Positions 41,767-49,391 of a DNA stretch of 64,000 nucleotides are shown here, one piece after another. A program made the translations under genes and the position numbers. This DNA is from Lentisalinibacter orientalis (lineage in GTDB: Bacteria; Pseudomonadota; Gammaproteobacteria; Steroidobacterales; Woeseiaceae), in the NCBI RefSeq assembly GCF_040706535.1, contig NZ_JAPDRJ010000004.1, forward strand, positions 186,001 to 250,000, written 5' to 3'. Every line of letters starts with the position of its first letter. Within the stretch, counting starts at the first letter, position 1. The notes under the pieces were generated by a model. It was given only the letters and a program-made list of their open reading frames with translations. It was not told the origin of the DNA and did not search any database.

Positions 41767-43182
41767 TTGTCGAAACCAGCCCCGGCAGGCTCCGGCCAGC
41801 CTCCGATAATCATACCGCGCCCGGACCACGGCGTCTCGCGCGCAAACATCTCCAAGAATGCACTGAAAGTCCTGTACCGGCTCAAGGATGCCGGCTTCCA
41901 GGCTTTCCTGGTGGGCGGTGCCGTGCGCGATCTCCTGCTGGGCCTGAGGCCCAAGGACTTCGACGTGGCGACGGACGCCGACCCGGACCAGGTGCGCGAT
42001 CTGTTCCGCAACTCGCGCCTGATCGGGCGGCGATTCCGCCTGGCCCACGTGCGCTTCGGCCGCGACATCATCGAGGTGGCCACGTTCCGTGCCAGCGCCG
42101 ACGAGGACGACGAGCGCGCGGACGTGGAGCTGGACCAGCACGGCCGCATCCTGCGGGACAACGTGTACGGCAGCATCGACGAGGATGTCTGGCGGCGGGA
42201 TTTCACGGCCAACGCGCTCTATTACAACATCGCCGACTTCAGCATCTGGGACTACGTGGGCGGCGCCCGGGATATCGAGGAGCGCGTGCTGCGCCTGATC
42301 GGCGATCCGGAGCAGCGGCTGCGGGAGGACCCGGTGCGCATGCTCCGTGCGGTCCGCTTCGCGGCCAAGCTCGATTTCACCATCCACGACGAGGTGGCCG
42401 AACTGATGCCCGAGCTCAGCGCGCTGCTGGGCCATGTGCCCGCGGCCCGGCTGTTCGACGAGTTCGTGAAGATGTTCCAGGCGGGCCATGCGCGGCGTAC
42501 GTTCGAGCTGCTGCTGGACCACGGGCTGTTCGGGCGGCTGTTCCCGGAGACACGGCGCGAGCTGGACGGCCCGGTGGCGGCCAAGTTCCGGGAGTTCATC
42601 GCGCTGGCGCTGGCCAACACGGACCAGCGGGTGGCGGAGGGCAAGGCGGTGACGCCGATGTTCCTGCTGGGCGTGTTCCTGTGGGCGCCGGTGCGGGCGC
42701 GGGCCGCGGAGATGCTGGCGGAGCGCAAGATGGGCGAGCCCCAGGCGCTCGGCGTCGCCGCCGGGGAGGTGGTGGCGAGGCAGCAGTCGCTCATCTCCAT
42801 TCCGAAGCGCTTCGCGATCCCCATGCGCGAGATGCTCGCGCTGCAGCCCCGCTTCGAGCGGCGCCGCGGCAAGCGGGCCATGAGTTTCCTGGAGCATCGG
42901 CGTTTCCGCGCCGCCTACGATTTCATGCTGCTGCGCTCGCGTATCGGCGAGGTCGATCCCGAGGTGGCTGCCTTCTGGACCGAGGTGCAGGAGATGAGCG
43001 GCGAGGAGCGGGCCGACGCCTTCGAGGTGCGCGGCTCCTCCGGCCGTGGCAAAGGCGCAGACAAGGGCAGTGGCCAGAGCAGTGGCCAGAGCGGCGACCG
43101 GGAGGGCGGCACGGGCGAAGGCAGGAAGAGCGGCCGCCGTCGGCGTCCCCGCCGGCGCAAGCGCCGGGAATCGGGCGATTGA
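41767..43182 (+). CDS. pcnB: Poly(A) polymerase I
   Basis: Adds 3' poly(A) tails that mark RNA for decay. 471 aa from TTG 41767. AFLVGGAVRDLLLGLRPKDFDVATDA is the nucleotidyltransferase site with its Asp pair; RRFRLAHVRFG and REDPVRMLRAVRFAAKL are the RNA-binding domain motifs. The C-terminal 50 residues are Lys/Arg/Gly/Ser-rich. No ATG or GTG lies in frame before the conserved IPRPDHGVSRANISKNALKV block. E. coli pcnB is known to use a poor start codon to limit its level, and this gene seems alike. folK overlaps by 4 bp (TTGA). Confidence 0.93.
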   Translation: MSKPAPAGSGQPPIIIPRPDHGVSRANISKNALKVLYRLKDAGFQAFLVGGAVRDLLLGLRPKDFDVATDADPDQVRDLFRNSRLIGRRFRLAHVRFGRDIIEVATFRASADEDDERADVELDQHGRILRDNVYGSIDEDVWRRDFTANALYYNIADFSIWDYVGGARDIEERVLRLIGDPEQRLREDPVRMLRAVRFAAKLDFTIHDEVAELMPELSALLGHVPAARLFDEFVKMFQAGHARRTFELLLDHGLFGRLFPETRRELDGPVAAKFREFIALALANTDQRVAEGKAVTPMFLLGVFLWAPVRARAAEMLAERKMGEPQALGVAAGEVVARQQSLISIPKRFAIPMREMLALQPRFERRRGKRAMSFLEHRRFRAAYDFMLLRSRIGEVDPEVAAFWTEVQEMSGEERADAFEVRGSSGRGKGADKGSGQSSGQSGDREGGTGEGRKSGRRRRPRRRKRRESGD

Positions 43183-43712
43183 GTCCGGCCGGGCGGCCGG
43201 TGTGGCGGCCCGCGTGGGTCGCGCTCGGCAGCAACCTCGAGGAGCCCGATGAACAGGTCCGCCGTGCCTTCGGCGAGATCGGCCAATTGCCGGGGGTGCG
43301 CCTGGTGGCGCGCTCGCCGCTGTACCGCTCGCGTCCCATGGGTCCGGCCGACCAGCCCGACTTCGTCAACGCCGTCGCCGGCCTGGTGACCCGCCTCGGC
43401 CCGTCCGAACTGCTGCAGGCGCTGCACGGCATCGAGCGCGCTCACGGGCGCCGGCGCAGCGAGTCCGGGCGCTGGGGTCCGCGCACCCTCGACCTGGACC
43501 TCCTAGTCCATGGCGAGACCGTCTGCGACGAGCCGGGTCTGATCCTGCCGCACCCGGGCATCGGCGAGAGAAATTTTGTATTGTTGCCGCTGGCCTCGGT
43601 GGCCCCGGATCTCGTCATCCCGGGCCTCGGTCGGGTCGCGATGCTGGCGCGGCGGATCGCCGGGACGGGTATTGAGCGGATGGAGGAGCGAGGAGGCGAC
43701 AACCGGGAATGA
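43179..43712 (+). CDS. folK: 2-amino-4-hydroxy-6-hydroxymethyldihydropteridine pyrophosphokinase
   Basis: HPPK of folate synthesis, transfers pyrophosphate from ATP to the pterin. 177 aa. VALGSNLEEPDEQVRRAF starts the fold, SRPMGPADQPDFVNAV binds pterin, and WGPRTLDLDLLVHG holds the magnesium-binding Asp pair. TTG 43179 sits in the pcnB stop (TTGA), and a kinase gene overlaps the end (ATGA). The pcnB-folK-panBC order is typical of gammaproteobacteria. Confidence 0.94.
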   Translation: MSPAGRPVWRPAWVALGSNLEEPDEQVRRAFGEIGQLPGVRLVARSPLYRSRPMGPADQPDFVNAVAGLVTRLGPSELLQALHGIERAHGRRRSESGRWGPRTLDLDLLVHGETVCDEPGLILPHPGIGERNFVLLPLASVAPDLVIPGLGRVAMLARRIAGTGIERMEERGGDNRE

Positions 43713-44413
43713 GCCCGTCCGACCACAACACTGTCACGCCGCTGCGGCGCCAGGGCGGCAAGGATCCGTCGCCGCCCCGCTACCTGGTGGTGGAAGGGCC
43801 CATCGGCGTGGGCAAGACCAGCCTCGCCCGGCGTCTGGCCCGCACCTTCGGCAGCGAGCTGCTGCTGGAGGAGACCCAGGACAATCCGTTTCTCGAGCGC
43901 TTCTACCGTACGGGCAGGGCCGCGGCGCTGCCGACCCAGCTCCACTTCCTGTTCCAGCGCGCCCGGCAGCTGGAGGGTCTGCGCCAGGACGACCTGTTCC
44001 GGCCGATGCTGGTGGCCGATTTCCTGTTGGAGAAGGACCGGCTGTTCGCCGAGCTGAATCTGGACCGGGAGGAGCTCTCGCTGTACGAACAGATCTACGA
44101 TCGGCTCGACATCGACGCCCCCACGCCCGACCTGGTGGTGTACCTGCAGGCGCCGGTGGAGGTGCTCATGGAGCGCATCGCGCGCAGGGGCCTCGAGTAC
44201 GAGCGCGACATGGACCCCGGTTATCTGGAGCGGCTCGCCGAGGCGTATGCGCGGTTCTTCCACGACTACGCCGAGGCGCCGCTGCTGATGGTGAATGCGG
44301 CGGGTATCGATCCGGTCCATAATGACGACGATTTCCGCCTGCTGTGCGAACAGATTCGCCGCACCAGCAGCGGGCGCCATTTCTTCAACCCCAATCCGGT
44401 CGCCTTCGCCTGA
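43709..44413 (+). CDS. Deoxynucleoside kinase family protein
   Basis: 234-aa P-loop kinase of the deoxyadenosine/deoxyguanosine kinase family. Walker A is VVEGPIGVGKTSLARRLAR; ETQDNPFLERFY supplies the catalytic Glu; the LID-like segment is MERIARRGLEYERDMDPGYLERL. It would salvage deoxynucleosides. Its place between folK and panB, coupled to folK by a 4-bp overlap, recurs in several gammaproteobacteria, but a link to pantothenate or folate metabolism is unproven. Confidence 0.88.
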   Translation: MSPSDHNTVTPLRRQGGKDPSPPRYLVVEGPIGVGKTSLARRLARTFGSELLLEETQDNPFLERFYRTGRAAALPTQLHFLFQRARQLEGLRQDDLFRPMLVADFLLEKDRLFAELNLDREELSLYEQIYDRLDIDAPTPDLVVYLQAPVEVLMERIARRGLEYERDMDPGYLERLAEAYARFFHDYAEAPLLMVNAAGIDPVHNDDDFRLLCEQIRRTSSGRHFFNPNPVAFA

Positions 44414-44470
44414 CGCCCCGAGCCGGGCGCGTCGCACCGCGGCCGCCATCCCGAGACACCAAGAAGAGAG

Positions 44471-45301
44471 ATGTACACACAGCTTCAGCAACGCGACATG
44501 GCGGAGCCACCGGTCAACGTGGGCACCCTCATGCGGATGAAGTCCGAGGGCGAGCCCATTGCCTGCCTGACGGCCTACGACGCGAGTTACGCCCTGCTGG
44601 TGGATGCCGCCGGAACCGACGTGGTGCTCGTCGGCGACTCCCTCGGCATGGTCATCCAGGGCCACGACACGACGGTGCCGGTGACGGTGGACGACATCAT
44701 CTACCACACCCGCAACGTGGCCCGTGGACTGCAGCGGGCCTTCCTGATGGCGGACATGCCGTTCATGAGCTACACGGATCCGGCCCAGGCGCTGGACAAC
44801 GCCGTGCGCCTCATGCAGGAGGGCGGCGCCATGATGATCAAGCTGGAAGGCGGGGCAGGCCAGATCGAGATCGTGCAGCACCTGGCTCGCCACGACATCC
44901 CGGTCTGCGCGCACCTCGGGCTGAAGCCCCAGTCCGTGCACAAGATCGGCGGGTTCCGGGTGCAGGGCAGGGAGCCGGGGGAGGCCGAGAAGATGGTGGA
45001 CGCCGCGAAACGGCTGCAGGACGTCGGCGCCGACGTGGTGCTGCTGGAGTGTGTGCCGAACGAGGTGGGCGCGGCCGTGCGCGAACGGGTGGACGTGCCC
45101 GTGATCGGCATCGGCGCGGGGCCCGAGGTGGACGGCCAGATCCTCGTGCTCTACGACATCCTCGACATCACCCAGGGCCGCACGCCCCGCTTCGTGAAGA
45201 ACTTCATGGCGGGCCAGCCTTCGCCGCTGGAGGCGCTGAAGACCTACGTGGCCGCGGTGAAGGACCGCAGCTACCCGGCGGCGGAGCATTGTTTCTCGTG
45301 A
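44471..45301 (+). CDS. panB: 3-methyl-2-oxobutanoate hydroxymethyltransferase
   Basis: First committed step to pantothenate: adds a hydroxymethyl group from methylene-THF to ketoisovalerate. 276 aa. CLTAYDASYALLVDAAG and VVLVGDSLGMVIQGHDTTVPV hold metal and substrate residues; KLEGG and HLGLKPQSVHKIGGFRVQG follow; IGIGAG is near the end. AAGAAGAGAG stands just before the ATG. The stop overlaps panC (GTGA). Confidence 0.97.
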   Translation: MYTQLQQRDMAEPPVNVGTLMRMKSEGEPIACLTAYDASYALLVDAAGTDVVLVGDSLGMVIQGHDTTVPVTVDDIIYHTRNVARGLQRAFLMADMPFMSYTDPAQALDNAVRLMQEGGAMMIKLEGGAGQIEIVQHLARHDIPVCAHLGLKPQSVHKIGGFRVQGREPGEAEKMVDAAKRLQDVGADVVLLECVPNEVGAAVRERVDVPVIGIGAGPEVDGQILVLYDILDITQGRTPRFVKNFMAGQPSPLEALKTYVAAVKDRSYPAAEHCFS

Positions 45302-46182
45302 GCGCGGCGGACCGGAAGAGAGGGGGCGGCACGCTGCACGAGGTCAGCACGCCGGCCGAAGTCCGTGCCTGGACCGCCGAGCGGCGGCAGGCGGGCGAGC
45401 GCATCGCCTTCGTGCCCACCATGGGTAACCTGCACGAGGGGCACCTGAGTCTGGTGCGCCTCGCCCGCGAGTATGCAGAACGCGTGGTGGCGAGTATCTT
45501 CGTGAACCCCACCCAGTTCGGTGCCGGCGAGGACTACGGCGACTATCCGCGTACGCCGGAGGAGGACCGGCGGCTGCTCGCGAGCGCCGGGGCCGACCTC
45601 CTGTTCACGCCCTCGGCGGAGACGGTCTATCCCTTCGGCGAGGACGCGGCCACGCGCCTGCACGTGCCGGGCCTGTCGGAGGATCTCTGCGGCCGCTTCC
45701 GGCCGGGTCACTTCGACGGCGTCGCCACCGTGGTCTGCCGGCTCTTCTGCATGGTGGGGCCGGAGGTGGCCGTATTCGGCCAGAAGGACTACCAGCAGTT
45801 CCTCATCATCCGCCGCATGACCCGGGATCTGTCCATGCCCATCGGCATCGTACTCGGACCGACGGTGCGCGAGCCGGACGGGCTCGCGTGCAGCTCACGG
45901 AACCGCTATCTGACCGAGGCGGAGCGCGGTATCGCGCCGCTGCTGCATGCGGTGCTGGAAGAGGTGCGCGAGGCGTTGCTGAGCGGCGAGCGCGATTTCG
46001 CATCGCTGGAGGGCCACGCACTGGCCCGCCTGGAGACGAACGGCTTCGCGCCGGACTACGTGGGCATCCGTCAGGCGAAGGACCTGGCGGTACCCTCGGC
46101 CGGGAGTCACGAGCTCGTGGTGCTGGCCGCCGCCCGGCTGGGCCGTGCACGGCTGATCGACAACGTGCTGGTGCAGGTCTGA
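45298..46182 (+). CDS. panC: Pantoate-beta-alanine ligase
   Basis: Pantothenate synthetase, joins pantoate and beta-alanine with ATP. 294 aa. FVPTMGNLHEGHLSLVRLA is the HIGH-like nucleotide site, FVNPTQFGAGEDYGDYPRT the pantoate site, and VFGQKDYQQFLIIRRM plus SSRNRYLT the ATP loop. GTG 45298 lies in the panB stop, giving an N-terminal extension of about 12 residues (SAADRKRGGG) compared with usual PanC. Confidence 0.96.
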   Translation: MSAADRKRGGGTLHEVSTPAEVRAWTAERRQAGERIAFVPTMGNLHEGHLSLVRLAREYAERVVASIFVNPTQFGAGEDYGDYPRTPEEDRRLLASAGADLLFTPSAETVYPFGEDAATRLHVPGLSEDLCGRFRPGHFDGVATVVCRLFCMVGPEVAVFGQKDYQQFLIIRRMTRDLSMPIGIVLGPTVREPDGLACSSRNRYLTEAERGIAPLLHAVLEEVREALLSGERDFASLEGHALARLETNGFAPDYVGIRQAKDLAVPSAGSHELVVLAAARLGRARLIDNVLVQV

Positions 46183-46198
46183 GAGACGCTCCGGAGGA

Positions 46199-47233
46199 TC
46201 AGTCGGAGACGTAATTCCGCCCGTGGTGTTTGGCCCGGTACAGGGCGTCGTCGGCGCGTCTCAGCAGCGACGGGAAGTCGTAGTCGCGGGCGGTCTCGCA
46301 TACGCCCATGGAGACGGTGACCGCCGAGCCGGGGCTTTCTTCGGCACCGGGCGCAAGGCCGCAGACCGCCTCACGCACCCGCTCGCCGACCGCCTTCGCC
46401 TCGCCGGCGGACAGCCCGGGCAGCAGGACCGCGAACTCGTCGCCGCCGAAGCGCGCCAGCAGATCGGACGGGCGGAAATAGCCCCGCAGCGCGTCGGCCA
46501 CCTCGGACAGCACCCGGTCCCCGGCCACGTGCCCGTAACGGTCGTTGAACGACTTGAAGCGGTCGACGTCGATCATGATCAGCGAGGCGGGCTCGTCGTC
46601 CGCGCGGCAGCGCGACAGTTCCCGCGGGAACATGTCCTCCATCCAGTGACGGTTGTTGAGACCGGTCAGCGCGTCCGTGGTGGCATGGTGCTCGAACTTG
46701 CGCAGCGCGCCGATGCTGTCGGCCAGGAAATTGTTGTGCTGGCGCACTCTTTCGGACAGCACGGACAATAGATTCTTGGCGAAGGCATGAGAGGCGTCGA
46801 CCAGGTTCCAGAGGACGTCCTTGTGGATCACCATGAGATGAGAATCCTCGTCCGCCACCACCCAGGCGGACGGATCCCGATTCTCGATGATCGACATCTC
46901 GCCGGCGCAATCGCCCACATCCAGGCTGCGCAGCGGCGGCGCATCCAGGTGGCCGACATGCACGCTCATGCTGCCGGAGAGGACGATGTAGACCGATTCG
47001 TTGGTGCAGTCGGGTGCCAGCACCACCTCGCCCCGGGAGGCGTCGCGGCGGTCGCAGGCCTGTAGCAACTCCTGCACGGCGTCGGCATTGACGCCGTGGA
47101 AGAGCCGCAGCCCCGCGAGCAGGGAACGCTTGTAATCCGAGTTGATCGTGGGGTCTTCTCGGTCCTGGCCGTCCCTGCGCCAGTGTCCCGTGGTCTTCTG
47201 CATCAGGCTGTCAGACATAGCCGCCCGGGCCAT
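46199..47233 (-). CDS. Cyclic nucleotide-binding-domain diguanylate cyclase
   Basis: 344-aa cytosolic signal protein. Residues about 40-155 form a cNMP-binding-like domain (RGEVVLAPDCTNESVYIVLSG, DVGDCAGEMSIIENR); a helix links to a GGDEF domain at about 183-340. The active-site GGDEF is intact (263-267), preceded by the inhibitory-site RPSD (254-257) at the correct 5-residue distance, and DALTGLNNRHW and MIDVDRFKSFNDRYGH are conserved. It should make c-di-GMP in response to a ligand of the N-terminal domain, with product feedback. An alternative start is ATG 47218. Confidence 0.92.
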   Translation of the reverse strand: MARAAMSDSLMQKTTGHWRRDGQDREDPTINSDYKRSLLAGLRLFHGVNADAVQELLQACDRRDASRGEVVLAPDCTNESVYIVLSGSMSVHVGHLDAPPLRSLDVGDCAGEMSIIENRDPSAWVVADEDSHLMVIHKDVLWNLVDASHAFAKNLLSVLSERVRQHNNFLADSIGALRKFEHHATTDALTGLNNRHWMEDMFPRELSRCRADDEPASLIMIDVDRFKSFNDRYGHVAGDRVLSEVADALRGYFRPSDLLARFGGDEFAVLLPGLSAGEAKAVGERVREAVCGLAPGAEESPGSAVTVSMGVCETARDYDFPSLLRRADDALYRAKHHGRNYVSD

Positions 47234-47257
47234 GAGCCCCCTGTGTTCGAGGCGTCA

Positions 47258-47286
47258 GATATACGCCAGCCCACCGGCAAAAACAA
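47258..47286 (-). promoter_or_regulatory. Putative promoter of the GGDEF gene
   Basis: Minus-strand TTGTTT (47281-47286), 17-bp spacer, TATATC (47258-47263). The leader would be about 18 nt. The 108-bp gap shows nothing else beyond a T5 run (plus-strand A-run near 47298-47302) after the PPK2 gene. Confidence 0.4.
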
Positions 47287-47341
47287 CGACCAGGCGGGAA
47301 AAAGGCGCGCCGCGTCCCCGCCGGAGGTCAAAAGTGTGAAC

Positions 47342-48205
47342 TCACTCGCTCTCCAGCATGGATTTCATCTGTTCGAAGGTGGAGGCCTCGGCGGCGCCGG
47401 CGACCGGATAACGCAGGTTCAGCGAACGGAGATTGTCGACGATGATCCCGGCGACCGCTGCGCGCATCTCCTTCTTGTCGTCGGCCGGAATGGCGTACCA
47501 CGGCGCCCAGGGCCGGGAGGTGGCGTTCAGGGCCGCCTCGTAGGCGGCCATGTAATCGTCCCAGTGCTGGCGCTCGCGCACGTCGTGGGGTTCGAACTTC
47601 CAGTTCTTGTCCTCCTCGTTCAGGCGGTCCAGGAATCGTTGACGCTGCTCTTCGCGCGAGACGTTCAGCCAGAACTTCATGATCACGGTGCCGTTGCGCG
47701 CGAGATGCTTCTCCTGGTCGGCGATGGACTCCAGCCGCTGGTCCCAGAGGCCGTGCTGGTCGATCGCGCCCGGCAGCTGCTGGTTGTCCAGGATGTCGGG
47801 ATGGACCCGCACGACCAGCACCTCCTCGTACTGGCTGCGATTGAACACGCCGATACGGCCCCGCTCCGGCAGTACCCGCGTCGTGCGCCAGAGGAAGTCG
47901 TGGTCAAGTTCGGTGGAACTCGGCTTGCCGAAGCTGAAGACCTGGCAGCCGGCGGGATTGACGCCGCTCAGTACCGCGCGGATGGTGCTGTCCTTGCCCG
48001 CCGCGTCCATGGCCTGGAAGACCAGCAGCACCGCGTAGCGGTCCTGGGCGTAGAGGACGCGCTGCAGTTCCGCCAGTCTCCTCACCCGTTTCTTCAGGCG
48101 CTTTTTCGCCGAGCCTTCGCCGTCCGCTATGCGGGTGGGTGTCTCGTCCACCCGGAAGCTGCCGTCGAAGGGGACCAGATAGGGGGAGGGACTTGCTTCG
48201 AACAT
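47342..48205 (-). CDS. Polyphosphate kinase 2 family protein
   Basis: 287-aa phosphotransferase moving phosphate between polyphosphate and nucleotides. Walker A-like FQAMDAAGKDSTIRAVLSGVN, lid residues in SFGKPSSTELDHDFLWRTTRVLPERG, and Walker B-like GVFNRSQYEEVLVVRVHP are all present. Whether it prefers AMP, ADP or GDP cannot be read from the sequence; single-domain PPK2s of this length often act on AMP or ADP. ATG 48205 has GGAGA 5 nt upstream; frames further upstream overlap queG. Confidence 0.9.
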   Translation of the reverse strand: MFEASPSPYLVPFDGSFRVDETPTRIADGEGSAKKRLKKRVRRLAELQRVLYAQDRYAVLLVFQAMDAAGKDSTIRAVLSGVNPAGCQVFSFGKPSSTELDHDFLWRTTRVLPERGRIGVFNRSQYEEVLVVRVHPDILDNQQLPGAIDQHGLWDQRLESIADQEKHLARNGTVIMKFWLNVSREEQRQRFLDRLNEEDKNWKFEPHDVRERQHWDDYMAAYEAALNATSRPWAPWYAIPADDKKEMRAAVAGIIVDNLRSLNLRYPVAGAAEASTFEQMKSMLESE

Positions 48206-48225
48206 CGGTGTCTCCGGTGGTCTCG

Positions 48226-49308
48226 TCAGGACAGGGTAGCCCCATGGCGGGCGAGCGCCCAGTCGACATGCTCGCGCACCATGGCAGACGGGTGATTCGC
48301 CCGGGCCCGCAGCGCATCCAGCACCTCGGCCGTCGTCTCCGCGTTGCCGAGCGCCACCGCGACGTTGCGCAGCCAGCACTCGTGGCCGATGCGGCGGATG
48401 GCGCTGCCTTCCATGCGGGAGAGCCATTCCTGCTCGTCCCAGAGGAACGCCTCCGCGAGCGCGATACCGTCCAGGCCGTGGCGGGGAGCGAAGTCGTCCT
48501 CCCGGGTGAGCTGCGCGAACTTGTTCCAGGGGCAGAAGAGCTGGCAGTCGTCGCAACCGTAGATGCGATTGCCGATGGCGGCGCGGAATTCCTCCGGGAT
48601 CGAGTCGCGCAGCTCGATGGTGAGATAGGAGATGCAGCGGCGGGCGTCCAGCTCGTAGGGTGCGGTGATGGCGCCGGTGGGGCAGACGTCGATACACGCC
48701 CGGCAGGTGCCGCAGTGATCGGTGACGGGCTCGTCGGCGGGCAGCGGCAGGTCCGTGTAGATCTCGCCCAGGAAGAACCAGGAGCCGGCATCCCGGTTGA
48801 GCAGGTTCGTGTGCTTGCCGATCCAGCCGAGGCCGGCGTTTCTTGCCAGCGGCTTCTCGAGCACCGGCGCGCTGTCCACGAATACCCGATAGCCGAACTC
48901 GCCGACCTCGCCGCGGATGCGCTCGGACAATCTCTGCAGCCGCCGGCGCAGCACCTTGTGGTAGTCACGTCCGAGGGCGTAGCGGGAGACATAGGCTCTG
49001 GACGGGTGGTCCAGCAGCCGACGCGCATCCGCGGCCTGCTCGGGCAGATAGTCCATGCGCACGCAGATGACTCGTACGGTGCCGGGCACCAGTTCCGCAG
49101 GGCGGCTGCGCCGGGTACCGTGTTTCTCCATGTAGTGCATCGTGCCGTGGCGTCCCTCGGTCAGCCAGCGGGCGAGCCGGGCCTCGTCGGCAGCCAGTTC
49201 GGGCCGTGCGATGCCGCACTGCTGGAAGCCGAGTTCCTCGGCCCACGCGCGGATGCGTGCGGCGAGGTTTGCCATCGGCGGGATGCCGTCTGTCCGGTCT
49301 GTGCTCAT
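48226..49308 (-). CDS. queG: Epoxyqueuosine reductase QueG
   Basis: Cobalamin- and Fe-S-dependent last step of queuosine synthesis in tRNA. 360 aa. VFVDSAPVLEKPLARNAGLGWIGKH and LGEIYTDLPL form the catalytic core; CGTCRACIDVCPTGAI and CDDCQLFCPWN bind two 4Fe-4S clusters; the C-terminus has HEAT-like helices. ATG 49308 is chosen; upstream frame overlaps the promoter region. Divergent from nnrD/E, as is common. Confidence 0.95.
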   Translation of the reverse strand: MSTDRTDGIPPMANLAARIRAWAEELGFQQCGIARPELAADEARLARWLTEGRHGTMHYMEKHGTRRSRPAELVPGTVRVICVRMDYLPEQAADARRLLDHPSRAYVSRYALGRDYHKVLRRRLQRLSERIRGEVGEFGYRVFVDSAPVLEKPLARNAGLGWIGKHTNLLNRDAGSWFFLGEIYTDLPLPADEPVTDHCGTCRACIDVCPTGAITAPYELDARRCISYLTIELRDSIPEEFRAAIGNRIYGCDDCQLFCPWNKFAQLTREDDFAPRHGLDGIALAEAFLWDEQEWLSRMEGSAIRRIGHECWLRNVAVALGNAETTAEVLDALRARANHPSAMVREHVDWALARHGATLS

Positions 49309-49320
49309 CGGCGGCGGGGA

Positions 49321-49326
49321 AGCATA
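49321..49326 (-). promoter_or_regulatory. queG: Putative -10 box for queG
   Basis: Minus-strand TATGCT 12 nt before the queG ATG. It and the TATAAT for nnrD/E on the other strand suggest divergent promoters in the 62-83 bp gap. Confidence 0.35.
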
Positions 49327-49357
49327 CGGGTGGGGGCGGTTCACTGCCTGAGCCCAG

Positions 49358-49363
49358 TATAAT
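49358..49363 (+). promoter_or_regulatory. TATAAT -10 box for the nnrD/E-tsaE operon
   Basis: Perfect TATAAT. ATG 49362 overlaps it and is excluded as a start; ATG 49371 would be at about +1 and ATG 49392 about 22 nt into the mRNA. No good -35 is visible. Confidence 0.5.
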
Positions 49364-49391
49364 GGCGTCCATGGACCCACTATTGAAGACA

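Noticed and set aside
47290..47330. Possible intrinsic terminator after PPK2 (T5 run)
   Set aside because: The preceding GC-rich sequence does not form a stable, well-placed stem next to the T-run.
49362..49364. ATG 49362 as the nnrD start
   Set aside because: Its bases are part of the TATAAT box, so it would lie upstream of the transcript start.
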